Notes: generated from the letters alone by a model not told the origin. DNA of 21,094 nt from Physocladia obscura (GCA_027596945.1 JADGJH010000298.1:854-21947), one strand, 5' to 3'. Counted from the first letter of the stretch, positions 8,693 through 19,020 are shown. Made by a program: numbers and translations.

Positions 8693-9350
8693 AGGTACAC
8701 AGACTTATTGCACTCTGGTTGCAAATACTGCAGTCATTGTACTGGGTACTGCACAGTATGGCATAGTTTGTTTTCATCATTTTTAATTTTTCTCTGGAAT
8801 AACAATAATAAATATGCTTGGTATTTAAATGAATTTAAGCTGTATTCTTCATTTTAAATTGGACTTATTTTCCAGAGTACAGAACTTATTAAATCATATA
8901 GCTTGATAGGTGTTTTTACAAATTTTTTGGTTAGATTGTGAACAAGAGGAGTCTCTTAAAATATGTTGCTTTTTCAGGTTAAGGCTTACAAGTATTCGTA
9001 AGCTAAGAGCTTGATAGTAGTGGTTTAGAGAGTAGAATTTTAGTTTATTTGAGAATGTTTTCAAAAGTTAAAATCCAACAGCCTTCTTATAAGCATTTTT
9101 CATGCTTATCCATCCTATTTCAAATTATCCATGATTTATTCCAGTTTTTGGGGTCCCTTCATTTGTTTCTGTTTGCTATCTTTAGAAAGGATCCAAAAAA
9201 ACAGCTCTAGTTCCCAAAATAAAGAGCCAGTCTTGAACTGCTGATTTTGCTATCACAAACTAGTCTTTGCAGCATGTAATGCAGCTGTTAGGCGGTGAGT
9301 TTGATCAACCCCTTGTTGTCATTATCACTGTTAACTTCAACAAAATACAT
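8693..9350. other. CpG-poor stretch without a recognisable gene
   Basis: Only two CpGs seen (near 8998 and 9296). Short frames on both strands have no domains. Probably further decayed element DNA between the Tc1-like relic and the dispersed repeat copy. Confidence 0.5.
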
Positions 9351-9420
9351 TTCAGTGACTAACACAAATTTCTCCCAAAAGAACTTTGCACTCTATCAAA
9401 TTTGCAAAATTTGTGTGTGT

Positions 9421-9480
9421 ATTATTGGCTTGAGTGAACAAATTCAACATTTTATCTCTCAGAACTAAATGACAAGAGTT
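9421..9480. repeat. Copy 2 of a dispersed 60-bp repeat
   Basis: Partner of 591-650 (about 82 percent identical, no gaps). It lies inside a 78-codon minus-strand open frame (9352-9588) that begins MYFVTFIKHSEKQRAIQSF and has no recognised domain. That frame may be a surviving piece of the parent element. Confidence 0.7.
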
Positions 9481-9948
9481 ACTTGAATTATATATACTGT
9501 TAAGTTGTTGCCTTGTCAAGTATACAGAGTGGAATGACTGGATTGCACGTTGCTTCTCAGAATGCTTGATAAATGTTACAAAGTACAATTTATCATTACC
9601 AATTGCTGCATCAGTAAGTAGTATTGACAGTGATTGTTTGTTTACTACTGCTGAGTATGTTCTGTCATATTGTTCTTGTAGGTCTCTTCAAAAACATAGT
9701 CATACACATTTGTGTTCATCATCTTTAGTTTTTAATGCATTAAGGTAGGATAAACTTTGTATTGGCTGGATGTTTCACAAAGCTAATGTATTCACTGTCT
9801 TGTATGTTGTAGATTTCTGTGTTTATAGGTGTTCTCCAGTCTCCAGCTTCTTTGAGTGTAGCAAATCACATGTTGTGCCAATTGTGCCAGTTTTATTAAA
9901 TTGTTGTTGTTGAATTGAGGCATTGATTATGTAAGTTTTGTTTGAATA

Positions 9949-10281
9949 TTATGATTTTTGTAGGACTGGGATTTTTGATTGATGTCTTGTTCTTCTTGTG
10001 TCAGATTCACAATAATTAATTGTCTCAGTGTTTTTTCTTGGACAATTTTTGATCTTGTTAACTCCTTTGTCATTGTCTGATTCACTGTTTGATGCTGATA
10101 TGAGTTTGTCTTCTTGTAAATCACTGTCTGAGTGGTGGATTCTTATTTCTAGGGTTTTGTCCTTGCTGGAGTCAGAGTTGGATTCATCTAAAAGTTTTTG
10201 GATTGTTCCAAGTTCAAGAATGTCATCTCCATTGAAAATCAAATCCATGTGTTCATGATAATCATGGACTTGTTGATACAC
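9949..10281 (-). pseudogene. Acidic, Ser/Asp-rich open frame, probable element remnant
   Basis: An open frame of 110 codons containing ILELGTIQKLLDESNSDSS, then HHSDSDLQEDKLIS and NSESDNDKGVNKIK. The composition is that of the acidic leader of many transposase or recombinase proteins. No catalytic domain follows in any frame. It contains no CpG. The family cannot be named. Confidence 0.35.
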
Positions 10282-11000
10282 ACTTTAAATGTTGAGTAGA
10301 GTTGGAAGCTGATAGGAGAAAATTTTCAGAACTACAGGACATCAATTTTTGATTGATTTTATAGTGCTGCCAGTGTTTCACTATTTATAGTGCATTTACC
10401 ACTGCTTTGGCATTTTCCCTTTAGAAAAATGGTAAAAATCACATCAATGGGATGATCTGACAGTTTTCTAAAGGTATTTATAAATTATTCATTTTCATCG
10501 TACCATGTCAATTGTCTGTTTATTTTCATTTGCCAATTAATCAATTGAACAAAATTGAAAATGGAAAATTTCAATTTCAAATGATAACAACGGAGAATTT
10601 GTTTGTCTTGCAGCCAATAAAAAGACTTTGAGTGAATTGATTCAAAAATGAAAGGCTTTTTACGTAAATAAAGATTGTTATTATCACATAGTAATACAGA
10701 CACCCCCCTGCCAATGTCCCATTCATCCAAAATCCATGCATTTTAAAGCGTCCTTTGCAATGACTAATCAACACTATATGTGTATATATATGATTTGAGT
10801 TGTATTTTTCGATAAATGAAGGTAATGTATTGAAGATACTTTGTGAGTAATGCGTTGAAAGAAAAACTTTGGTACACTAGAATACACTGAAATAAATCTT
10901 AAGCCACAATATAAATGCATTACTTATTAGTTCACTTGGTTCACTTCTAGTTCAAATATTATTTTTTTTTGTTTCAAGTGTAAATAATGCATTGATCTTG
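10282..11000. other. CpG-poor stretch between element remnants
   Basis: No gene supported. A minus-strand frame at 10485-10730 (starts MDEWDIGRGVSVLLCDNNNL) is protein-like in places but has no recognised domain. It lies where the C-terminal part of the recombinase relic or a nested insertion would fall. Confidence 0.4.
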
Positions 11001-12004
11001 TTAGTAAAGTGTTCTATTGTTATTTGAGACTGTTTGCTGATTGATTTTCGCTTTTTTGATGACTTTTCTCATTGAGATGCTTTTGTGACAAGCACACTTA
11101 AACATATCACTATCTTCTCCTCCACCACAAAATGCCAGCAAATATCTAGTTTTCCAAGAGTGTGAATTCCAAATAGACCATTGCAATATAGAACACATTT
11201 CTGGCAAACTTCTTTTATTTGGTGGAGAAAAGTTTCATAGGAATAGCTTCTGTGCAATGAATTGGTGCTGCAGGATTTTTTCTTTCTGTTTCAAAATTGA
11301 TTTGAGTTCACGTTGGCTTGGAAATAAATAGCCACTGCTAATTTGAAACAGAAAAATCCAGGCTAAAAGATGGCGCACAGGACATAGCATTAGCTGGTCA
11401 TCAAGTCTCCACATGATTGTATTAACTGGAGCTGCCTTAGCCTTTCGAAATATTGTAAACCCCAAACTTTCAATTTCACCAGTTGGTGAAAAAAAAGTTA
11501 TGTCCCAATTAATACAATTGTGTATTGTTTTTGTACCATCCACAATCTTCACAGTTTTGAAATCAGAAATTTCATCTTCATAGCAAAATAAAAAACAGTC
11601 GTAAATGATTTTGGTGAAAGGTTGAAAGCCGCTGACACCTTGTTCCAGCAGATGTTGACAGATTTCCAGCAGTTCTTGTGGAGTCAAAGGCAAGTAACCA
11701 AGAGCTTGATATCCTGCTCTGTTTTTTGTGGTTTTGCTGGCTGTGTTTGTCACAATAATGTTTTGACAGGGATTTCCATGACACCATAGATGCATCAACC
11801 TATGCCCACAATATCCATCACATCCATAGCAATCTCTTTGTTGATCAAGCATGATACAGTTATCACAGGGCTTTTAATATGACTTGTTTGCTTTGACTCC
11901 TTGTGCACAATGAATTCTGCTGGGCTACATTTAAATTTAATAAATTGAACAATTGATTCTGCTTTCATTGATGGAGGACAACTCAGAGGATTATCTAATA
12001 GCAT
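11001..12004 (-). pseudogene. Tyrosine recombinase relic, Crypton-like
   Basis: Three overlapping frames form one protein in order. First, 12004-about 11850, an N-terminal core-binding-like part (SMKAESIVQFIKFKCSPAEF). Second, 11852-11235, the longest piece: RAGYQALGYLPLTPQELL, FLFCYEDEISDFK (box I region), and CPVRHLLAWIFL with SGYLFPS. Third, LHQIKEVCQKC and HTLGK in one frame, then YLLAFCGGGEDSDMFK and CHKSISM in another (11257-11001). The order matches eukaryotic YR elements of the Crypton type. The box II arginine (HTLRK in active relatives) is Gly here, the box I arginine position is Tyr, and at least two frameshifts break the frame, so it cannot be active. No reverse transcriptase was seen, which argues against a DIRS-type retroelement. 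Confidence 0.75.
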
Positions 12005-13151
12005 AATTAGACTTTTGTAATTACCAATCCAAGTACAAAAGAATCACATCCCTGTGGTCTTTTACTCTTTGTTTCACTTTGTATATTGTCAACCAATAAA
12101 AAAATATTCTTTACCTCTTACATGTTTTTGATAAGTTGATAGTGAGTTAAATTCCAAAGGTTTATTTCCATTTAGAGGAAAGGGGACAGTTGATATTACA
12201 TTTTTTACATTAAATAATTTCTTTTTATTGTTTTGGTCCACTCCTCAAATTTTCACAAAAACCCCCTTCAACAATTCATTTAATCCACCCTACACAATTC
12301 TCCCTTTGTTATCATCTTTTTTATTTTGATTTCACTATTTTTCATATCACTCTTTTGAGATTTTTGGATGGAGTTGTCTCTGGGCTTCTATGTTGATTAG
12401 GGAAAACTATAAAGGGACTTTATTTTTAAATAAAAACCAGTTCAAATATTATAAAATTACAATAGTTGATGTTGTTAAATTCAATCTTGTAAGTATTACT
12501 GTAACAGATTCATTTGCATGTTTTTGTTCCTCCTCAGTGAGATAGAATTGTTGACTGATCTTGCCTGTCTGTTTTTTTATTCTTTCTGTACATGCTATCC
12601 GTGTCACTGTTGTATCAGACATTACTGGGTTTCTTCTTCTTGTCACTGTGGTTTAAATTGCAGATTCGGTCCACAAAAATTTATTTAAAAGTATTTTGTG
12701 GTTCATGCCAAGATACATTATTATATTTTGTGCCTTAGTGGGCAAAAATATGCCAGTGTGTGCCATTTTTGTGCCAGAGTTATGTTGCAATCTCTGTTTA
12801 TGATTGTGTGTGGTAAGGAATTTTAGTGAGAATCCTTTTTTTTTTTATTCTAGATTTTCATTGTTCAAAATCCTCAATCACAAAAATTCCAAAAACAGTC
12901 TTTAAATTAATCTTGCATTTTCCTCCGCATACAAAACTTCCTTGTATTAATACAAAAGCTACTGCTTAATGACGGAAATGGCAAGTTCACTGTTTTGTTC
13001 TTTACTTTTTAAGCAAATTGATCAATTTCTTTCAATAAAGAGTGAAGTTATCTTTCAATACAGCTTGAATCTTTTACACTTTAACAACTTATGCGTTGGT
13101 AAGCAAAATGAATTACATTGTAAAATAGCAAATTATAAATGTAAAAGTGTC
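12005..13151. other. CpG-poor stretch upstream of the recombinase relic
   Basis: No CpG between about 11632 and 12599. A minus-strand frame at 12449-12646 (MTRRRNPVMSDTTVTRIACT, later EEEQKHANESVTVILTRL) could be a further remnant of the same element, but no domain can be named. A + strand frame at 12969-13214 overlaps the hairpin and looks like chance. Confidence 0.4.
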
Positions 13152-13192
13152 TTTATAGTATTTATTGTGTGTGCAACAATAAATACTATAAA
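13152..13192. repeat. Perfect 17-bp inverted repeat (hairpin)
   Basis: The arm tttatagtatttattgt (13152-13168) and its exact reverse complement acaataaatactataaa (13176-13192) are separated by the 7-base loop gtgtgca. The stem has no mismatch although the surroundings are heavily decayed. Possible explanations are the core of a small non-autonomous element, a transcript hairpin, or the junction of a recent palindromic rearrangement. Confidence 0.9.
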
Positions 13193-14740
13193 TATACAGC
13201 TGGTATTCAAGTGAAATCACATACAGCTAATATGTTGATGCTCATGGAGGTGTGTGTTCTTCTTTTTCTTTTTCTTTTTTTTTCATGGCCAGATACCATA
13301 TGTTTCATGTAAGTGAACTAAATATGAATTTTCCCTTAGCTGAAAGTTTAGGATTTTAGTTAAATTAATTCAAGATTGCAAAGAAAGCAGCATGACTGTG
13401 AAAAATTTGCACATTACAGTTGCTGCCACACTTGCAAAGGTTTGGGTTTTTGATATACAGCCAATATTTTGAAAATTTGGTTATGTTAGTATAATGAAAT
13501 TTTATCTGCAAATCAAATATAAGTGCAGTGTTTATGGCATGGGCTATAAAAAAAAAGTTGGGATATTACTTATTTTTTTTATTTATTCATTGCTGCCTGC
13601 AAAATTTTCCAGAATTGTCTTGAAACTGTTCACTGTCATTGGTGTCTCTCAGCAAAATTGACAGTCTTAGAAAGTTGATTAAGAAAATCTTGCTGCATAA
13701 TCTTTTTAAGAAATAGTGTTAGAAGTTTGTTAAAGTAAAAGAAGATTTCAGAATTAATTTACTCTTCTTGAAAATAAATCACTAAAATTGCTTAAAAGAA
13801 TAAAAAAGAAACAGCAGACTTGCCTTTCTTTCATTAAGTGGTAGCTTTGTATCAATATAATTTTGTGTAGGCAAAATTTATTTTAAAGACTGTTTAGAAG
13901 TTTTTGAGAAATGTAAATCTATAATAAAGATTTACTACATACAATCATAAATGGACATTGCAACAAGGTTCCTTCAAGATCCTGATTTCTATTTGATGAA
14001 GTTGCTTGTTTTGAAGTAATTGATTTGCCCAATCTTGCAAGATTAAGTGCTTGGCTTTTTGTTGTGCATTCATGAATCATAGTTTTGTAATAATTTCTCT
14101 GATTTGAATTTTTTTTTGGAGCTCTGTTTACCAATTCTTCACCAAATAAACAAGAGAGTAGTATATAAATACTCTGCATTTAATTTTTTAAGATCACTGC
14201 AATTAAAATAATAGTAACTTGCTCATCTAAGCCATATGAGTAGTGGCTATTGTTACAAATATGATCACTAATCTAATTTTTCTAGAAGAATTTTCTTCCT
14301 ATATTACCAGAATTTTATTGTATCTTTTTTCTCTTTTAACAACACATGCCCAGTGCTGTTATTCCCCCTACCCTCCGCAAACTACACAAGCTCCATGCCT
14401 ATGCATATTTTTTTCTGATTTTATTTTTGTATTTTCTTAATAAAATTGGTATTTGGGGTGTCTTGGCAACATCCCCGGCTGCCTATATTTTGCCCAACCT
14501 TATTCTTTGAGCCTCAAACAATTTGACCCAGCGTGTTGATATATACACTACAAGAGGCAGGGCAGATGATTTTTTTGCTGGTCATCTGCAATGCACCAAT
14601 TTTTCACTGACTATCTTCCATTTTTCAGAGGTTGATGTTTGTCTGAAGGTGCTTTGTGATAATGCCAGTGATAAATACCACCCAGTTGATATTTTGAAGA
14701 TTTCACTAAAAAACTTCCAGTCATAAACAATTTTTGAAAT
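13193..14740. other. CpG-free stretch without a recognisable gene
   Basis: No CpG by eye from 13096 to 14375. It holds a CTTTTT-rich polypyrimidine run (13259-13284) and weak open frames: 13919-14179 on the minus strand (LFGEELVNRAPKKNSNQ and so on) and 14523-14726 on the plus strand (VDIYTTRGRADDFFAGHLQC). Neither has a recognised domain. Probably old element DNA. Confidence 0.5.
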
Positions 14741-14927
14741 ACAGCAAGTAGCGGAACTTTCGAAGTAAAAAATACGAATTTGCAACTGAGAAATAAATTA
14801 TAACTCTTGTAAAATAATTTGTTTTCGTTCTCTAATCAAAGCAATCAAAAAATTTTGCAACCAATCAATGTTGTGCCAAGGCTTAAAGTTCCAAAAAGCA
14901 CAAGAAGAAAGAAACTTTTGATATTCC

Positions 14928-17363
14928 ATGAACTGGTGTATTGTGAGCTACTTGCTGTACCTTGCACTTACTTCCATTATTTCCGCCGAAACTACGGTTG
15001 ACGCATGTGCCAAGCTGGTCACCGGAAATTCCACAGCTGGATTGCCTTCCTTTGTCAATACAGTTGACGATGTCGAAGCTTGCTTCAATTTGTTTCCTGT
15101 TACAGTGGCTGACAAGAAAGCTCAAATTGATGCACTGAAAGGATACTTCAATTTGTACCCCTACCTCGATATCGCTGCCAACGTGTCTACTCCGTACTAT
15201 CCTCTTAAAGTTGATCTCTTTGCATCTCTGAATGCTATTGTTACAAACGAGAATATTACAACGGAGCGGCAGATGCAGCTTGCAATTTCCGATGTTTTGA
15301 ATACTCTTCAAGATGGTCATATTGAATACACTCCCCAGTGCTTTGATCTACTACCTTATATGCAGCCAATTCGGCTTGTTCCGCAAGTTAGCAAGACTCA
15401 AACGGAGCTTTTTGTGCACAGCTTTATTCAATTTGAAAACAAAACCCACAACTACCTTTATAATAATATTTGGACAGATCTCACAAACTCTTCCAATTTA
15501 ATTGGGGCCAAAGTCATGAAAATCAATGGCCAAGATTCAGTTGTAAGTCTAATATTACTTTTACTCAATTTTTCATAAATGCTCATTCTTTAATTACCCA
15601 AGGACTTTGTTCAAGCATACGCCGATCGATACTATGGACTAGCACGTGCTCCAGAAACAAGATTCAATACAATGTTCCCAAGTTACAACAATTTGGGCGA
15701 TCAATCTCTCTTGAATTTTGCAACCAGTCCGCAAGATACCCTTACGTTTGAGTTAATTTTAATGGATGGATCTTCGTCAAATATTTCTGTGTCTTGGGTG
15801 GCAATTTGGAGCACGCAACTGAGCTCCAGCTTTTCCAGTTCTGAAACATATTATCAAACGTTTTGTACTTCACTAGTGGCTTCTCGTGATAACACTCGTT
15901 TTTCGAGAAGGGAAAAGAACTTGCAAAAGCCAACTAGCAGTTTTCAACTTGATGTTTTGCAAAATCTCACTGTAAATAATGGCTACCAGATTATTAAATA
16001 TGCTGATTTCAGTACTTTTGCTATTTTGGACGATAATGTTACTGGTGTTTGGCTGCTGCCTACTTGGTGGTATGTAGGCGGGACCAATACGGAAATTTTC
16101 GAATTTATTGCTACAATTACCAGTGGACTCCAATCTCTTCAAGATGCAGGTGCACAAAAATTAATTATTGACTTCACAGGAAATACTGGTGGATTAATAG
16201 AAATTGGATGGCTGATAGCCAATGTAAGTGCTTCTTTGTATTTTTTGTGTGTATGTGTTTTTTGTTTTGTTTTTCAACTTTCTAACTGTATGTAAAATTA
16301 GTATTTGTTTGCTGGAGTAGACTTACAATCAAACTTGTACACTGCCAGACTACCAGATTCTTTGTCGAAGCTGTTTACTGATGTGCCATCAATCATCTTG
16401 GACAATGGCGTTATTGATAAACTTCCAAACAATGTCACGATCTCTGAAGTTTCTCAAGTTATCAGCCCCGGAGTTTATATTTCTGGCTATTTACAAAAAT
16501 TTACTAATGAACTAATTCTTGGAGTCGATCCTTTTGCAGGCATAGTGAATGGAACTTTGACGCGTAATTATCCATTTGCTGAGTCAACGGGGTTACTACT
16601 GTATTCATGGGCTCCAGAAAATGTTGTAATCGTTTCAAACGGGCTCTGTGGCTCGACTTGTGCACAATTTGTGTCTTACATCCGAGATCAAGTTCCTGTT
16701 GTTCGGACTGTGACATATGGTGGTGGGAAAACAAGAACGATCCCTGGAATATTAAACTTTGATCCAACTGCATATGCAGCAGGAGCAGTTCAGGATTTTG
16801 AATCATTAAGCACCTATTTCACTTATATTCCTGCCCCACCTGCCGGTGTTCCAGATGAAGATTTAATTCCTGTTCCATTTCCGTTCCCAACTTATGGCCA
16901 AATACCGTTTTTCACATCATTTTCGCCATACGGAAAACATCCTGAAATGCCAATTGAATGGGATATAAATCCAAGTGAATGCTTTCTTGAAGATGTTCTG
17001 ATTACAGACCCTGCTAAAATTTGGATGGCTGTTATGGCAAGCGATTGTGCCCCTGGAAAAGTTTCTTCCACTGCAACTGGCACCAGTTTCAATAGCGTTT
17101 CCAAATCAGCTTCAACTGCCCGCACTTCTTACACAACCAACAGCTTTTTGGCCACAATTGAAAGTGTACATGCCACAACTGAAAGTACTGCTTCTAATTC
17201 TGTGCGATCAGGCATATACAGTGTTGAAACAACTGGAATTCAAGCTGAGAATTCTACAAATAATGGTTATGCTGTTGCACAAAAAACTGCAAATCTGTAC
17301 AGTGCTGCGGAAAGCGTTTTTGTGCCATTTGCTGCTTTTTTTTTGTTCTCAGTCGCATTTTAA
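14928..17363 (+). CDS. Secreted S41 (CPAF-like) serine peptidase, probably GPI-anchored
   Basis: Three exons: 14928-15542, 15603-16223 and 16302-17363. The introns (60 and 78 bp) start GTAAGT and keep phase 0; intron 2 has TCTAACT near its end. The product is 765 residues. MNWCIVSYLLYLALTSIISA is a signal peptide. Landmarks of the fungal S41/CPAF-like type are LQDGHIEYTPQC with the likely catalytic His131, a PDZ-like stretch around GAKVMKINGQDSV, IIDFTGNTGG before intron 2, and VSNGLCGSTCAQF with the likely nucleophile Ser530 between two Cys, followed by VTYGGGK. Many Asn-X-Ser/Thr sites fit secretion. The C-terminus is Ser/Thr-rich and ends in the hydrophobic tail FVPFAAFFLFSVAF, the layout of a GPI-anchor signal. 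Such enzymes cleave extracellular or wall-associated proteins; the substrate is unknown. The gene is intact and sits just right of the decayed block. Confidence 0.93.
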
Positions 17364-17403
17364 ACAAAGAGATGGTATTTTTGGTGTTTTGATTGAATAA
17401 CTG

Positions 17404-17409
17404 AATAAA
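17404..17409 (+). terminator. Polyadenylation signal of the S41 gene
   Basis: An AATAAA hexamer 41 bases after the TAA stop, followed by a T-rich run (17412-17428). Confidence 0.6.
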
Positions 17410-17847
17410 AACTTTTTTTTTTTTTTTTGTGCGTATGATAAAAATGAAAAAACATTTTAAATGATTTTTAATCTCTATGTGTTTAGAATACCAATAATAA
17501 AACTTAAGCACAATCCGTTGGTGCTTTTAAGAGGGATAAAAGATTCAATAAATTGAATAAAATTTGTTGAAAATAATTTTCAAAAAATAAAAATTGAAAT
17601 TCAACCTCAGCAAAAAAGATAAATTCGAAAAATGTAAATGAAACTTCTTATTTTTCTTTCTGCCTCTTCTCTTGCATCCTGAGCCCTTTATTTGTAAAAC
17701 TGCCTAGAGAAACAGAAAAAAAAACAGAAGAAAAACTAACACCATTCTAAATATATGACGCCAGAACAAAGGTTTCACATGCTCTAAATCAACTTGCTGC
17801 AATTCTTCAGTAACCTCACATTCAAATCCGCCTGCTTCCACACTAAA
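17410..17847. other. AT-rich intergenic stretch
   Basis: No gene seen. T- and A-rich sequence with repeated AATTGAAT/AATAAA-like words (17545-17620), consistent with the 3' flanks of the S41 gene and of the minus-strand relic that ends at 17848. Confidence 0.5.
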
Positions 17848-18510
17848 TCATCGGTAACTCCCTCCCCAAGAACTTCTCAGTCTTTTTATCCACAATGGCA
17901 AACGCAAGTCCGCTTTATCGGTGATATTATTCAGCACAAGTGTTTTGTGTCCAGTAAATTTCGGTTCATGTTTGAAAGGACAGTTTGGAACTTTGCAAAA
18001 CACCCATACCGACAAGAAATAGAGCTTTGAAATGGCACATGTATCTACGCTGCCGGCGGCTCGCATCCGTTCCATGAATACCAGAACGTACAGTGCGAAG
18101 TACGGCAAGCATCGCCGAAGCAAAACGGTTTACTTTTATTAAAAACTTGCCAAGACTGCAGGAACGGGCACTGTGGACGTGTGCGGTTATCGCCAAAATG
18201 ACATAAATGCTGCTGGATTCCGCCGGGTATAACATCCTATGTATTCTGTGATTGATTAAGAGAAGAGATATTTGAGTTCCTTCTATTGCGAATTTGGGAG
18301 GTTTTTTCGGATTCAGCTCCCAGATCAACTTTTAATTCGTCGGTATGAGCGGCTGCTGTTGCTGGACTTAATCTAGAAAATGCTGGTGAGTTAACCCATT
18401 TATTCAAGTGTGGTTAGAAATTTCTAAGTTTGCCTTGGAAATTACCATGTAGGTCGTACCCGTTTCCATATCCAGCTCCTCCATATTATTGTTGTTGAGG
18501 TCCATTCAGC
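17848..18510 (-). pseudogene. Broken gene with Nab2/ZC3H14-type zinc-finger spacing
   Basis: Read leftward, a Gln/Gly/Tyr-rich piece (GPQQQ, stop, YGGAGYGNGYDLH) is joined over a 63-bp intron (18445-18383, donor GTAATT, CTAAC branch, acceptor CAG) to SRLSPATAAAHTDELKVDLG. The frame stays open except for a TAG at 18237-18239, then reads GGIQQHLCHFGDN and RPQCPFLQSW, then FGDACRTSHCTFW. After a TAG at 18045-18047 it reads SCRYG and, one frame over, FCKVPNCPFKHEPK and GHKTLVLNNITDK. The spacing C-x5-C-x4-C-x3-H of the last finger is that of Nab2/ZC3H14, nuclear poly(A)-RNA-binding proteins. Fingers 1 and 2 lack ligands (Arg, Gln or Tyr in their places). All three stops could come from Gln codons by C to T change. 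A real gene with more introns or sequence errors is possible; a pseudogene is more likely. Confidence 0.45.
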
Positions 18511-18769
18511 CGAATCTGATTGGTGTGACAGGTGCCCCATCGTTAGGCACAAAATTTCCATAATAATCCACAGTCACATAAACTGGTTGAGTACCCACAA
18601 AATCATTCAAACAAAGACTGTGATTTCTTGGAAAATTCGATGGATGATATTCGTTCAAGTTTGTTTCCCCATTGATTCTGCAGCTATCTTTAGTGATATT
18701 GGCGAAAGAAGCAATTCCTAGTACCATTAAAATTACTTGGGCTCTGCTGATTGTGATAATCAATTCCAC
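18506..18769 (-). CDS. Possible small secreted protein or its first exon
   Basis: Open frame of 87 residues beginning MELIITISRAQVILMVLGIA, a plausible signal peptide, followed by SCRINGETNLNEYHPSNFPR, NHSLCLNDFVG and DYYGNFVPNDGAPVTPIRFG. It has two Cys and reads as ordinary extracellular protein. It stops at a TGA; the same frame then continues as MDLNNNNMEELDMETGTTYM to another stop, so the TGA may be a CGA to TGA lesion. The 3' part overlaps the region assigned to the zinc-finger relic in another frame, and both cannot be fully right. Family not recognised. Confidence 0.35.
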   Translation of the reverse strand: MELIITISRAQVILMVLGIASFANITKDSCRINGETNLNEYHPSNFPRNHSLCLNDFVGTQPVYVTVDYYGNFVPNDGAPVTPIRFG

Positions 18770-18843
18770 TTGTGAAAAAATTTAGAGTGTTACTTGGAAT
18801 AAACGGCTTTCAAAAATTACAAATCTCAGAAGAATAGGAATGC

Positions 18844-19020
18844 GAAAATCCTCCCAACAGTCAAATTCAATGGAACTGCAGCCAATGGAAACAGGACTTT
18901 GGAACTGCGACTCCCGAATTAAAAGCCAAAGCAATGGTGATCAACTCACGCATTGTTCAAATTGAAGCTAATGGAGTTAAAATCAAAAGATTTGCAGATT
19001 TCATTGTAGTTCTCAAAAGT
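18844..19020 (+). pseudogene. Isolated exon-like piece, 3' end of an unknown protein
   Basis: After an acceptor-like gaatag, one frame stays open for 58 codons to TAA (19018-19020): ECENPPNSQIQWNCSQWKQD, later TPELKAKAMVINSRIVQI and NGVKIKRFADFIVVLKS. Two Cys and alternating hydrophobics suggest an extracellular beta-type end. I found no upstream exon on this strand. It points away from the possible secreted protein at 18506-18769, so a fragment of another gene is likely. Confidence 0.3.

Noticed and set aside
9949..10730. PiggyBac-type element suggested by the acidic leader at 9949-10281 and the frame at 10485-10730
   Set aside because: The order on the strand is wrong for a piggyBac protein and no DDD-type catalytic block can be read.
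12969..13214. 81-codon plus-strand frame starting MTEMASSLFCSLLFKQIDQF
   Set aside because: The frame runs through the perfect hairpin and has hydrophobic but domain-free composition; no partner exons. The hairpin explains part of its openness.
17848..18510. Possibility that TAA/TAG encode Gln in this organism, which would make the zinc-finger gene intact
   Set aside because: The S41 gene ends sensibly at TAA after a GPI-type tail and SWC4/DMAP1 ends at TAG after its basic tail; a separate frameshift also breaks the zinc-finger region.
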